Source: Microbacteriaceae bacterium
GTDB taxonomy: Bacteria; Actinomycetota; Actinomycetes; Actinomycetales; Microbacteriaceae
NCBI GenBank assembly: GCA_025463665.1
Contig: JAODAY010000304.1
Coordinates: 1 to 5,666 of the forward strand
Length of the DNA stretch: 5,666 nucleotides
Direction: 5' to 3'
Shown here: in pieces, positions 1-5,666 of the stretch
Layout of the letters: each line of letters begins with the position of its first letter
How positions within the stretch are numbered: position 1 is the first letter of the stretch
Program-made: the position numbers and the translations under genes
The notes under the pieces: generated by a model
What the model was told of the DNA's origin: nothing
The model's database searches: none
What the model saw: the letters and a program-made list of their open reading frames with translations, nothing else

Positions 1-368
1 ACGGCGAGGAACGCCATCCCCGCCAGGGCCAAGGCCGTGCCATCACGCAGGGCGAGCTCCGCGGATGCCTCGAGCTCGCGGCGCATGTGGCGGGCGTGCG
101 TGTTCATCCACGCGATCATCCCGGTCACGAACGTGACGGCGATGAGGCCGATGATCGTCTCGAGGCCTTCCTGCTGCGCCTGCGGCAGGTCGGCGGAGAT
201 GATCTCGAGCACGACGCCGACACCGATGCTGAGCGCGACCGCGGCGGCGACACCGAACCACATCGCGCGGAGGGAGTTGTTCGTGCGGCGCAGGAAGGCG
301 GCGATGATGCCGACGATGAGCGCCGCCTCGAGTCCCTCGCGCAGGCCGATCACTAGCGTCGCGAGCAT
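1..368 (-). CDS. efeU: FTR1-family iron permease EfeU, N-terminal part (cut by window edge)
   Basis: Integral membrane permease of the FTR1/EfeU family, which imports iron across the cytoplasmic membrane, usually with EfeO and EfeB encoded downstream (here outside the window). Reading the minus strand from ATG at 368 gives 122 uninterrupted residues to the edge. The family hallmark REGLE is at residues 10-14 inside the first membrane helix (about 4-26). Further helices fall at about 36-57 and 68-88, followed by a charged segment (90-110). In E. coli EfeU the matching point comes just before the second REGLE motif, so more than half of the protein is missing here. A GAAGG ribosome site (373-377) lies 4 nt before the ATG. 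A promoter and a DtxR-type box lie upstream, so iron-repressed expression is likely. Family assignment is firm; the substrate (ferrous or ferric) is not shown by sequence. Confidence 0.9.
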   Translation of the reverse strand, partial: MLATLVIGLREGLEAALIVGIIAAFLRRTNNSLRAMWFGVAAAVALSIGVGVVLEIISADLPQAQQEGLETIIGLIAVTFVTGMIAWMNTHARHMRRELEASAELALRDGTALALAGMAFLA

Positions 369-394
369 GTCACCTTCGGGTTCTTCGTGTGGAT

Positions 395-413
395 TTTGGT
401 AAGCCTTACCTTA
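395..413 (-). promoter_or_regulatory. Candidate DtxR/IdeR iron box
   Basis: The plus strand reads TTTGGTAAGCCTTACCTTA. It matches 15 of 19 positions of the DtxR/IdeR consensus TTAGGTTAGCCTAACCTAA and contains a perfect 13-nt palindrome GGTAAG-C-CTTACC (398-410). It lies between the predicted -10 of efeU and its start codon, at about +2 to +20 of the predicted transcript, where a bound repressor would block transcription. An iron-uptake gene next to it fits the known role of DtxR-family regulators. That DtxR binds here is inference. Confidence 0.75.
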
Positions 414-421
414 CTCGGAAG

Positions 422-450
422 ACTGTAGCGTCGAGCGCCTATCCTGTCCA
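422..450 (-). promoter_or_regulatory. Predicted sigma-70-type promoter of efeU
   Basis: On the minus strand a -35 hexamer TGGACA (445-450, five of six to TTGACA) is separated by exactly 17 bp from a -10 hexamer TACAGT (422-427, TANNNT type). Transcription would start near 415, leaving a leader of about 47 nt with the iron box at its start and a GAAGG ribosome site at its end. This is the best-formed promoter in the window, though it is predicted from sequence only. Confidence 0.6.
440..445 (+). promoter_or_regulatory. -10 element of the mshB-like gene, probably leaderless
   Basis: TATCCT matches the actinobacterial TANNNT -10 pattern and ends 7 nt before the GTG at 453. Transcription would therefore begin at or within a couple of bases of the start codon. 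No Shine-Dalgarno sequence precedes this GTG, which agrees with a leaderless message. No good -35 is visible at the expected place (about 417-422). The element overlaps the -35 of the opposing efeU promoter by one base, so the two promoters probably cannot both be occupied at once. Confidence 0.5.
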
Positions 451-452
451 TC

Positions 453-1670
453 GTGAAGCAAAGTCCCAGCAGCGCGCCGGATGTCGGCCACCTCGAGGGG
501 ATCCCGGAGCGTGTGCTCTTCGTGCACGCCCACCCCGACGACGAGACGATCGCCACGGGAGGCACCCTCGCGGTGCTCGTCGACCGTGGCGCCGAGGTCA
601 CGGTGCTGACCTGCACGCGCGGCGAGCAGGGCGAGGTCATCCCCGACTCGCTCCAGTACCTCTTACAGGACACGGCCGCTCTCGCCGCCTACCGCGAGCT
701 CGAGCTCTCCGCCGCGATGGCCGCGCTCGGCGTCGACGACCACCGGTTCCTCGGCGCGGCCGATGCCCGCATGGTCGACCGGCCGCCGCGTCGCTACACC
801 GACTCCGGGATGGTCTGGGGCGCCAGCGGCCCGGAGCCCCTGTCGACACTCACCGACGACGCACTGTGCTCGGCCGAGTTCGGCGAGGTCGTCGCCGACA
901 TCGCGACGGTGATCGCGACGACGCAGGCGAACGCCGTCGTGAGCTACAACGAGAACGGCGGCTACGGCCACCCCGACCATGTGCTCGTGCACCTCGCCAG
1001 CCGCCGCGCCGCCGAAGCGATGCGGGTTCCGTTCTTCGTCATCGAGCCACTGTCGCCCGCGGGGAGCGGCGCGATCACCGTCGACGTGGTGCGCGTGCTC
1101 GACCGCAAGAAGGCGGCACTCCGGGCCCACGCGACGCAACTCACCCTCGACGGAGACACCGTGACGATGTCGGGCGGGCAGGTCGACACCGTCGGCATCG
1201 TCGAGCGTTTCCGTCGTGCCGACTCGGCGGTTCCCGCGCGCACCTTCCGCGACCACTCGATCCCGTCGCGCGTGCTGATCACCCTCGTCACCCTCGTGCT
1301 CGGCGCCCTGATCGGCGCTCTGGGTACCGTCGCGCACGGCGTCGTGCTGACGGTGGGCGCGGTGGACATCCCGACCGGCCTCATCGTGGGACTCATCGTG
1401 GTCGCCACCGTGCTCGCCGGACTGCGGATCGTGCTCGACAGCCGTGTGCCCGCGGTGGCCGCAGCGGTGGGGATCATCGCCGTCGTCAACCTGCTCTCGA
1501 CGAGGAGTACGGGCGGATCAGTGCTCATCCCCGACACCGACATCGCCTACTTCTGGGTCTACGGCCCGGTCGCCATCGGATTCGTCGTGCTCGCGTGGCC
1601 GAAATTGCCACAGCGGTCGCGGGATAGGATCGTAGGACTGTCCGACCCGAAGGGAATCCCCGCCCCGTGA
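453..1670 (+). CDS. mshB: PIG-L/MshB-like deacetylase with C-terminal four-helix membrane tail
   Basis: Zinc-dependent LmbE/PIG-L deacetylase, most like MshB, which removes the acetyl group from GlcNAc-Ins in mycothiol synthesis. The 405-residue product has the AHPDDE motif at 26-31 (His27 and Asp30 as likely zinc ligands, Asp29 as likely general base). A second motif, GYGHPDH, ends at His176, matching the third zinc ligand, with His173 as the active-site histidine. The MshB-like stretch [12 protein letters not shown] is also present. Mycobacterial MshB is about 300 residues. Here the catalytic part ends near 265 and is followed by predicted membrane helices at about 274-294, 307-328, 332-349 and 366-382. 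The enzyme is therefore probably anchored in the membrane. The GTG start at 453 is favoured by the TATCCT element 7 nt upstream; an in-frame GTG at 513 would leave only five residues before His27's motif. The stop overlaps the ferredoxin start by 4 nt. A different PIG-L deacetylase (for example Mca-like) is possible but less likely. Confidence 0.82.
   Translation: MKQSPSSAPDVGHLEGIPERVLFVHAHPDDETIATGGTLAVLVDRGAEVTVLTCTRGEQGEVIPDSLQYLLQDTAALAAYRELELSAAMAALGVDDHRFLGAADARMVDRPPRRYTDSGMVWGASGPEPLSTLTDDALCSAEFGEVVADIATVIATTQANAVVSYNENGGYGHPDHVLVHLASRRAAEAMRVPFFVIEPLSPAGSGAITVDVVRVLDRKKAALRAHATQLTLDGDTVTMSGGQVDTVGIVERFRRADSAVPARTFRDHSIPSRVLITLVTLVLGALIGALGTVAHGVVLTVGAVDIPTGLIVGLIVVATVLAGLRIVLDSRVPAVAAAVGIIAVVNLLSTRSTGGSVLIPDTDIAYFWVYGPVAIGFVVLAWPKLPQRSRDRIVGLSDPKGIPAP
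1625..1630 (+). promoter_or_regulatory. Possible internal promoter for the ferredoxin gene
   Basis: TAGGAT within GGGATAGGATCG resembles an actinobacterial -10 box, inside the last codons of the deacetylase. A start near 1637 would give a leader of about 30 nt. That leader contains a purine-rich ribosome site, GAAGGGA (1649-1655), 11 nt before the ferredoxin GTG. TTGCCA (1605-1610) is only 14 bp upstream, too close for a standard -35. A constitutively needed ferredoxin often has its own promoter, but this call is weak. Confidence 0.35.
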
Positions 1671-1993
1671 CCTACGTCATCGCCCTGCCGTGCGTCGATG
1701 TGAAAGACCGCGCGTGCATCGACGAATGCCCCGTCGACTGCATCTACGAGGGCGACAGGATGCTCTACATCCACCCCGACGAGTGTGTCGACTGTGGTGC
1801 ATGCGAACCGGTCTGCCCCGTCGAGGCGATCTACTACGAAGACGACGTTCCCGACCAGTGGGCCGACTACTACAAGGCCAACGTCGAGTTCTTCGACGAG
1901 GTAGGTTCGCCCGGCGGCGCCGCGAAGATCGGTGTTATCCACAAGGATCACCCGATCGTGCTGGCGGAACCGCTCAACACCCCGAGCGAGTAG
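1667..1993 (+). CDS. fdxA: 7Fe ferredoxin [3Fe-4S][4Fe-4S], FdxA/FdxC type
   Basis: Small soluble electron carrier of 108 residues, close to the mycobacterial FdxC/actinobacterial FdxA family in length and sequence. The cysteine pattern is that of Azotobacter-type 7Fe ferredoxins. Cys9, Cys17 and Cys50 should hold the 3Fe-4S cluster, and Cys21, Cys40, Cys43 and Cys46 the 4Fe-4S cluster. Cys25 matches the extra free cysteine next to the clusters. All ligands are present. The C-terminal half carries the family signature DDVPDQW and GSPGGAAK. The GTG start overlaps the upstream TGA (GTGA, 1667-1670) and is preceded by GAAGGGA. The dapC gene follows after 2 nt, so the two are almost certainly co-transcribed and translationally coupled. 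The physiological partner cannot be told from sequence; a direct role in DAP synthesis is not implied. Confidence 0.95.
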   Translation: MTYVIALPCVDVKDRACIDECPVDCIYEGDRMLYIHPDECVDCGACEPVCPVEAIYYEDDVPDQWADYYKANVEFFDEVGSPGGAAKIGVIHKDHPIVLAEPLNTPSE

Positions 1994-1995
1994 GC

Positions 1996-3108
1996 GTGGG
2001 CGCCGCGCGCGTGCCGCTCGACCTTCCTGACTTCCCGTGGGACGCCCTCGTCCCATTCGGTGATCGCGCCCGGCGGCATCCGCACGGGATCATCGACCTG
2101 TCTGTCGGGTCGCCCGTCGATCCGACACCCGAGATCATCCGGCAGTCGCTGCGTGCGGCGACCGACGCTCACGCCTACCCGCAGGTCGCAGGCACGCCGC
2201 AGCTGCGTGAGGCGATCGTGGAGTGGTACGCGCGCCGCCGGGGCGTGACCGGCCTCACCGCCGCACATGTCCTCCCCTCGATCGGCTCGAAAGAGCTCAT
2301 TGCCTGGTTGCCGCTCATGCTCGGCCTGCGCGCGGGAGACGTCGTCGTGCATCCGACGGTGGCCTACCCGACCTACGCCATCGGCGCGGCCCTCGCCGGT
2401 GCATCCGTCGTCGCGAGCGACGACCCGGCGGAGTGGCCGGACGCCACCAGGCTGGTCTGGATCAACTCGCCGGGCAACCCCGACGGCCGCGTGCTCGGCG
2501 TCGACGGGCTTGCCGCCGCCGTTGCCCGAGCCCGCGAACTCGGTGCGGTCATCGCGAGTGACGAGTGCTACGCCGAGCTCAATTGGGGCGCGGATGAACC
2601 GACTCCCTCGATTCTGGACGCCCGGGCGACCGGTGGCGACCTCGACTCGGTGCTCTCGGTGTACTCGCTCAGCAAGCAGTCGAACCTCGCCGGCTACCGT
2701 GCCGGTTTCGTCGCCGGAGACGCCGGACTCATCGCCGAGCTCCTCGCCGTGCGCAAACACGCCGGCCTCATCCCGCCCGCCCCGGTGCAGGCGGCGATGG
2801 TCACGGCGCTCGGCGACGAGGCCCACGTAGACCTGCAGCGTGAGCTCTACCGTTCGCGGCGGGACCGGCTGAAGGCTGCGGTCGAGTCGGCCGGATTCCG
2901 GGTTGACCACAGCGAGGCGGGCCTCTACCTCTGGGCCACCCGCGGCGAGGACGCGTGGGCCACGGTCGCCGCACTCGCAGAGGACGGGCTGCTCGTCGTG
3001 CCGGGCACCTTCTACGGCGAATCGGCGCGCGAGCACGTGCGCATCGCACTGACGGTCAGCGACGCGCACATCGACGCCGCTGTCGAGCGGCTGGCCCGCC
3101 GGGGCTGA
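1996..3108 (+). CDS. dapC: Succinyldiaminopimelate aminotransferase, actinobacterial DapC type
   Basis: PLP-dependent fold-type I aminotransferase of 370 residues. It should convert N-succinyl-2-amino-6-oxopimelate plus glutamate to N-succinyl-LL-diaminopimelate in lysine and peptidoglycan synthesis. The start LPDFPWDAL and the motif DLSVGSPVDPTPE are typical of the actinobacterial group that includes mycobacterial Rv1178. Visible class I/II residues are NSPGNPDG with Asn157/Asn161, SDECY with Asp189 and Tyr192 (pyridine nitrogen and O3' contacts), the Schiff-base Lys227 in SLSKQSNLAGYRAGF, and Arg349 in HVRIALT (substrate carboxylate). The GTG at 1996, 2 nt after the ferredoxin stop, is chosen. 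The frame is open further upstream, but that would run through the ferredoxin gene and lacks homology. No clear ribosome site is seen, which fits coupling to fdxA; GTG 2011 is an alternative start. The exact substrate is inferred from family and from dapD nearby. Confidence 0.88.
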   Translation: MGAARVPLDLPDFPWDALVPFGDRARRHPHGIIDLSVGSPVDPTPEIIRQSLRAATDAHAYPQVAGTPQLREAIVEWYARRRGVTGLTAAHVLPSIGSKELIAWLPLMLGLRAGDVVVHPTVAYPTYAIGAALAGASVVASDDPAEWPDATRLVWINSPGNPDGRVLGVDGLAAAVARARELGAVIASDECYAELNWGADEPTPSILDARATGGDLDSVLSVYSLSKQSNLAGYRAGFVAGDAGLIAELLAVRKHAGLIPPAPVQAAMVTALGDEAHVDLQRELYRSRRDRLKAAVESAGFRVDHSEAGLYLWATRGEDAWATVAALAEDGLLVVPGTFYGESAREHVRIALTVSDAHIDAAVERLARRG

Positions 3109-3206
3109 GGCCGCGGCATCCGTCGTCGTTGTATGTATTCTCCAACGCTGTTTGTAGGGTCTTGGGGTGTGCGCCAGTGGTGCTGCGTGACTTATAAGCT
3201 GTAAGG
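3109..3206 (+). promoter_or_regulatory. dapC-gltA spacer with gltA promoter (TTATAAGCT, 3192-3200)
   Basis: The spacer is less GC-rich than the genes around it. TAAGCT (3195-3200), or the overlapping TATAAG (3193-3198), forms a -10 element ending 6-8 nt before the gltA GTG. Transcription would thus start at or next to the initiation codon, giving a leaderless or nearly leaderless message. No good -35 is visible. Its place (about 3171-3183) holds an imperfect dyad, GCGCCA-G-TGGTGC, and a TTGGGG run (3162-3167) lies upstream, so an activator may be needed. A second weak -10-like hexamer, TATTCT (3136-3141), lies further up. No terminator hairpin for dapC is evident. Confidence 0.5.
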
Positions 3207-4505
3207 GTGAATGACATCGCGCCAGGTACAGAAACGGCCACTCTGCACTTCCCCGGGGGGACTGCAGAGTTCCCTGTCATCCGGGGAACCGACGGCCGGG
3301 ACAGCATCGACATCTCGACCTTCATGAAGCAAACCGGCTTCACGACCCTCGACCAGGGCTTCGTGAACACCGCGTCGACGAAGAGTGCGATCACCGACAT
3401 CGACGGGGATGCGGGCATTCTGCGCTACCGCGGGTACCCGATCGAGGCCGTCGCCAAGAACTCCACCTACCTCGAGACGGCGTGGCTGCTGATCTACGGT
3501 GAGCTGCCGAGCGCGAGCGAGCTCGCGGATTTCGACGAGAAGATCCGCAGGCACACGCTGCTGCACGAGGATCTGCGCCGCTTCTTCGACGCCCTGCCGC
3601 ACAACGCCCACCCGATGTCGGTGCTGTCGAGCGCGGTCTCCGCTCTCTCCACCTACTACGAGGGCTCGCTGAGCGTGCGCGACCCCGAGCAGATCGAGAT
3701 GTCGATCGTGCGCCTGCTCGCCAAGCTGCCGATCATCGCGGCCTACGCGCACAAGAAGAGCCTCGGCCAGGCTTTTCTCTACCCCGACAACTCGCTGAGC
3801 TTCGTTGACAACTTCCTCAAGCTCAACTTCGGCACGATGGCCGAGCCGTACGAGGTCAACCCCGTCGTCTCCAAGGCTCTCGACCGGCTCCTGATCCTGC
3901 ATGAAGACCACGAGCAGAACGCGTCGACGTCGACCGTGCGCCTCGTCGGTTCCACCGAAGCCAACATCTTCGCCTCCGTCTCCGCCGGCATCAACGCCCT
4001 CTACGGCCCGCTGCACGGTGGCGCGAACGAGGCAGTGCTCAAGATGCTCGGCGAGATCAAGGACTCGGGCGAGAGCGTCGCGACGTTCGTCAACCGGGTG
4101 AAGAACAAGGAAGACGGCGTGCGGCTCATGGGCTTCGGCCACCGGGTCTACAAGAACTTCGACCCGCGCGCGACGCTCGTCAAGGAGAGCGCAGACGAGG
4201 TGCTCGCCGCCCTCGGCGTCAAGGACCCGCTGCTCGACATCGCGAAAGAACTCGAGGCTGCAGCGCTCGCCGACGACTACTTCGTGGAACGCAAGCTCTA
4301 CCCGAACGTCGACTTCTACACCGGCGTCATCTACAAGGCGATGGGATTCCCGTCGCGCATGTTCACGCCGCTGTTCGCGATCGGTCGCCTGCCCGGCTGG
4401 ATTGCCCACTGGCGGGAGATGAACCTCGACCCCGCGACGAAGATCGGGCGCCCGCAGCAGCTCTATACGGGTGAGCCGGCTCGCGCCTGGCCGACCGAGC
4501 GCTAG
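3207..4505 (+). CDS. gltA: Citrate synthase (type II, hexameric class)
   Basis: Condenses oxaloacetate with acetyl-CoA to citrate, the entry step of the TCA cycle, in the cytoplasm. The 432-residue length and the beta-rich N-terminal stretch (LHFPGGTAEFPVIRG, about 12-26) are those of GltA-type type II enzymes rather than the shorter 2-methylcitrate synthases. The catalytic triad is visible: His270 in GPLHGGANEAVL, His312 in MGFGHRVYKNFDPRA and Asp369 in YPNVDFYTG. The following Arg313 contacts oxaloacetate in the family. The C-terminus (WREM...GRPQQLYTG) is also canonical. The GTG start at 3207 fits the family N-terminus and the -10 element just upstream. The gene stands alone between its own promoter and a strong stem terminator, so it is probably monocistronic. 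There are no anomalies in length or key residues. Confidence 0.97.
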   Translation: MNDIAPGTETATLHFPGGTAEFPVIRGTDGRDSIDISTFMKQTGFTTLDQGFVNTASTKSAITDIDGDAGILRYRGYPIEAVAKNSTYLETAWLLIYGELPSASELADFDEKIRRHTLLHEDLRRFFDALPHNAHPMSVLSSAVSALSTYYEGSLSVRDPEQIEMSIVRLLAKLPIIAAYAHKKSLGQAFLYPDNSLSFVDNFLKLNFGTMAEPYEVNPVVSKALDRLLILHEDHEQNASTSTVRLVGSTEANIFASVSAGINALYGPLHGGANEAVLKMLGEIKDSGESVATFVNRVKNKEDGVRLMGFGHRVYKNFDPRATLVKESADEVLAALGVKDPLLDIAKELEAAALADDYFVERKLYPNVDFYTGVIYKAMGFPSRMFTPLFAIGRLPGWIAHWREMNLDPATKIGRPQQLYTGEPARAWPTER

Positions 4506-4511
4506 AGCGAC

Positions 4512-4564
4512 AACGGATGCCGCGGCTCACGTTCCCCGAGGGTGCGAGAGCCGCGGCATCCGTT
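4512..4564. terminator. Strong 17-bp stem terminator between gltA and dapD
   Basis: A perfect inverted repeat AACGGATGCCGCGGCTC (4512-4528) pairs with 4548-4564 around a 19-nt loop, starting 7 nt after the gltA stop. The stem is very GC-rich. Neither side has a run of T longer than two, as is usual for actinobacterial terminators. The symmetry means it could stop gltA transcripts and also read-through from the convergent dapD. Confidence 0.8.
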
Positions 4565-4768
4565 CGTTAAGGCCGCGCGCCGCCGAGCTCGCCGCCCGTG
4601 CCGTAGCCGGGCCTGCAGTCGCCGCGCCGTTTTTTCGCCCGCGCGGGTGAATGTTCTGCCGCGCTCGCGAAAATATCCCGCGCAACGAGCGTGACAGCTG
4701 CGGAACCGCGCCGCGCCGCCGCGGAACCGTGCCGCAGCTGCCGCTACCGGTGGCCGCCCGCGCCGCCG
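4565..4768. other. GC-rich convergent spacer between gltA and dapD
   Basis: About 200 nt after the terminator with no supportable gene. It holds an isolated T6 run (4630-4635), followed by an 18-nt near-palindrome TTCGCCCGCGCGGGTGAA (4634-4651, core CCCGCGCGGG perfect). An AT-containing island GAAAATATC (4669-4677) follows, and then the hairpin annotated separately at 4695-4740. Open frames crossing it are simply extensions of the shadow frame opposite dapD. Confidence 0.6.
4695..4740 (-). terminator. Two-tier hairpin downstream of dapD, possible terminator
   Basis: CAGCTGCGG (4695-4703) pairs perfectly with CCGCAGCTG (4732-4740). Inside it CCGCG (4706-4710) can pair with CGCGG (4720-4724) around a 9-nt loop. 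It begins 28 nt past the dapD stop, which suits a 3'-end stem for that transcript. No T-tract follows immediately on the minus strand. The same segment carries the direct repeat GCGGAACCG at 4700-4708 and 4721-4729, so part of the symmetry may come from duplication. Confidence 0.45.
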
Positions 4769-5666
4769 TCAGGCGTGCAGGGCCGCGTTGAGCTGCACCC
4801 CGGAGCCGGAGCGCGCGAGCACCTCGACCGCGCCGGTGAGGGAGTTGCGGCGGAACAGCAGCCCGGGCACGCCGCTGAGCTCCGCGGCCTTGACGGTGCG
4901 CCGCTCACCCGCGGTGATGGTCGGGTCGACGACGACGACCTTCGTGCCGGCCGTGACGTAGAGACCCGCCTCGACCACCGAGTCGTCGCCGATCGAGATG
5001 CCGATGCCGGAGTTGGCGCCGAGCAGCGCGCGCTCACCGATTGTGACGCGCTGCGTGCCGCCGCCGGAGAGGGTGCCCATGATCGAGGCGCCCCCGCCGA
5101 TGTCCGACCCGTCGCCGACGACGTCCCCCTGCGAGATGCGGCCCTCGACCATCGAGGCGCCGAGGGTTCCGGCGTTGAAGTTGACGAAGCCCTCGTGCAT
5201 CACCGTCGTGCCGGGGGAGAGGTGCGCGCCGAGGCGCACCCTCGAGGCGTCGGCGACGCGCACCCGCGCGGGAACGACGTAGTCGAGCAGCCGCGGAAAC
5301 TTGTCGATCCCGTGGGCGGAGATGCCCGCGCGCTGCAGCACCGGGCGTAGCCGGGTGAAGTCGTCGGGGTGCATCGGGCCGGCGGTCGTCCACGCCACGA
5401 TCGGCAGGTAGCCGAAGATGCCGTCGAGGTTGATGGTGTTGGGGGCTACGAGCAGGTGGCTCAACAGGTGCAGGCGCAGGTAGGCGTCCGGTGTTGAGGC
5501 GGGCGCGGCATCCAGATCGATTTCGACGGTGAGGAAGTCGACGCGCACACCTCGTCGCTCATCGGGCCCGAGCAGCGGTTCGAGGTCGGACGGCACAATG
5601 TGCGGATCGATGCTCGCCGGGCGCGCGCCGAGAACGGGGGAGGCGAACCAGGTGTCGAGAATGGTG
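4769..5666 (-). CDS. dapD: Tetrahydrodipicolinate N-succinyltransferase DapD (N-terminus beyond window)
   Basis: Transfers succinyl from succinyl-CoA to tetrahydrodipicolinate, the committed step of the succinylase route to diaminopimelate and lysine; it acts as a cytoplasmic trimer. The frame is open to the edge. Before a GTG at 5594-5596 it already reads [13 protein letters not shown], which aligns with the N-terminal region of mycobacterial DapD (about residue 23 onward). That GTG is therefore not the start, and only about 20 residues are missing. The 298 visible residues include [14 protein letters not shown], then the left-handed beta-helix repeats. Those contain [20 protein letters not shown] (the conserved Glu at 5144-5146 is likely catalytic), [20 protein letters not shown] and [15 protein letters not shown]. 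The C-terminal [17 protein letters not shown] is typical of the actinobacterial group, which differs from the shorter E. coli form. Its promoter lies outside the window; it converges on gltA. Confidence 0.95.
   Translation of the reverse strand, partial: TILDTWFASPVLGARPASIDPHIVPSDLEPLLGPDERRGVRVDFLTVEIDLDAAPASTPDAYLRLHLLSHLLVAPNTINLDGIFGYLPIVAWTTAGPMHPDDFTRLRPVLQRAGISAHGIDKFPRLLDYVVPARVRVADASRVRLGAHLSPGTTVMHEGFVNFNAGTLGASMVEGRISQGDVVGDGSDIGGGASIMGTLSGGGTQRVTIGERALLGANSGIGISIGDDSVVEAGLYVTAGTKVVVVDPTITAGERRTVKAAELSGVPGLLFRRNSLTGAVEVLARSGSGVQLNAALHA

Noticed and set aside
663..1337. Minus-strand open frame of 224 codons opposite the deacetylase
   Set aside because: It is an antisense shadow typical of GC-rich genes, low in complexity and without recognisable domains or a start signal.
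389..1627. Long plus-strand frame of 412 codons overlapping the deacetylase
   Set aside because: It is an Arg/Pro/His-rich frame-shifted reading of the PIG-L gene with no domain. The frame starting at 453 carries all conserved motifs.
1690..1995. Upstream extension of the aminotransferase frame through the ferredoxin gene
   Set aside because: This part is an out-of-frame reading of ferredoxin codons. Homology to DapC begins after 1996.
1948..3069. Minus-strand frame of 373 codons opposite dapC
   Set aside because: It is an antisense shadow; the plus strand encodes a complete aminotransferase with intact PLP motifs.
3192..4409. Minus-strand frame of 405 codons opposite gltA
   Set aside because: It is an antisense shadow rich in Arg, Val, Glu and Asp. 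The complete citrate synthase on the plus strand accounts for the openness.
4630..4635. T6 run as the end of an intrinsic terminator on the plus strand
   Set aside because: No stable stem directly precedes it, and the strong gltA terminator is already 66 nt upstream.
4691..5350. Plus-strand frame of 219 codons opposite dapD
   Set aside because: It is a mirror of DapD codons with no domain, beginning in the structured spacer without a ribosome site.
5594..5596. GTG as the DapD start codon
   Set aside because: The residues upstream in the same frame (LDTW and following) match the actinobacterial DapD N-terminus, so the gene continues past the right edge.
1..5666. Possible novel defence, mobile or CRISPR system
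   Set aside because: All substantial coding space is taken by housekeeping genes with intact motifs and uniform composition. No repeat arrays, integrase or transposase genes or tRNA sites were seen.

Overview
This 5.7 kb window is ordinary chromosomal DNA from a high-GC actinobacterium. The evidence is strongly GC-rich third codon positions, frequent GTG starts, -10 boxes of the TANNNT type, a MshB-like (mycothiol) deacetylase and the actinobacterial forms of DapC and DapD. The protein sequences and the GGATGC-type stem terminator suggest Micrococcales, possibly Microbacteriaceae, but that is an inference by eye.

Layout. The left edge (1-368, minus) holds the N-terminal third of an FTR1/EfeU iron permease reading out of the window. 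A short divergent region (369-452) carries a good candidate DtxR/IdeR iron box (395-413) just downstream of a well-formed minus-strand promoter, plus a -10 element on the plus strand. Three tightly packed plus-strand genes follow. The first (453-1670) is a PIG-L/MshB-like deacetylase with a fused four-helix membrane tail. The second (1667-1993) is a 7Fe ferredoxin and the third (1996-3108) is a DapC-type succinyldiaminopimelate aminotransferase. The first pair overlaps by 4 nt and the second pair is separated by 2 nt. A 98-nt gap with a near-leaderless promoter leads to citrate synthase (3207-4505). A 263-nt convergent spacer holds a strong 17-bp stem terminator and a second hairpin. It ends at a minus-strand DapD (4769-5666), whose first ~20 residues lie beyond the right edge.

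How the genes relate. DapD and DapC catalyse consecutive steps of the succinylase branch of meso-diaminopimelate/lysine synthesis, although here they sit on opposite strands with gltA between them. Citrate synthase feeds the TCA cycle, the source of succinyl-CoA for DapD and of 2-oxoglutarate/glutamate for DapC. The MshB-like protein would supply mycothiol precursor, and the ferredoxin is a housekeeping electron carrier. EfeU takes up iron and is probably repressed by an iron-responsive DtxR-family regulator.

I see no mobile element, CRISPR array, RNA gene or defence system, and no clear sign of a new system. The points most worth a second look are the iron box between overlapping divergent promoters, the deacetylase-membrane fusion, and the structured convergent spacer.
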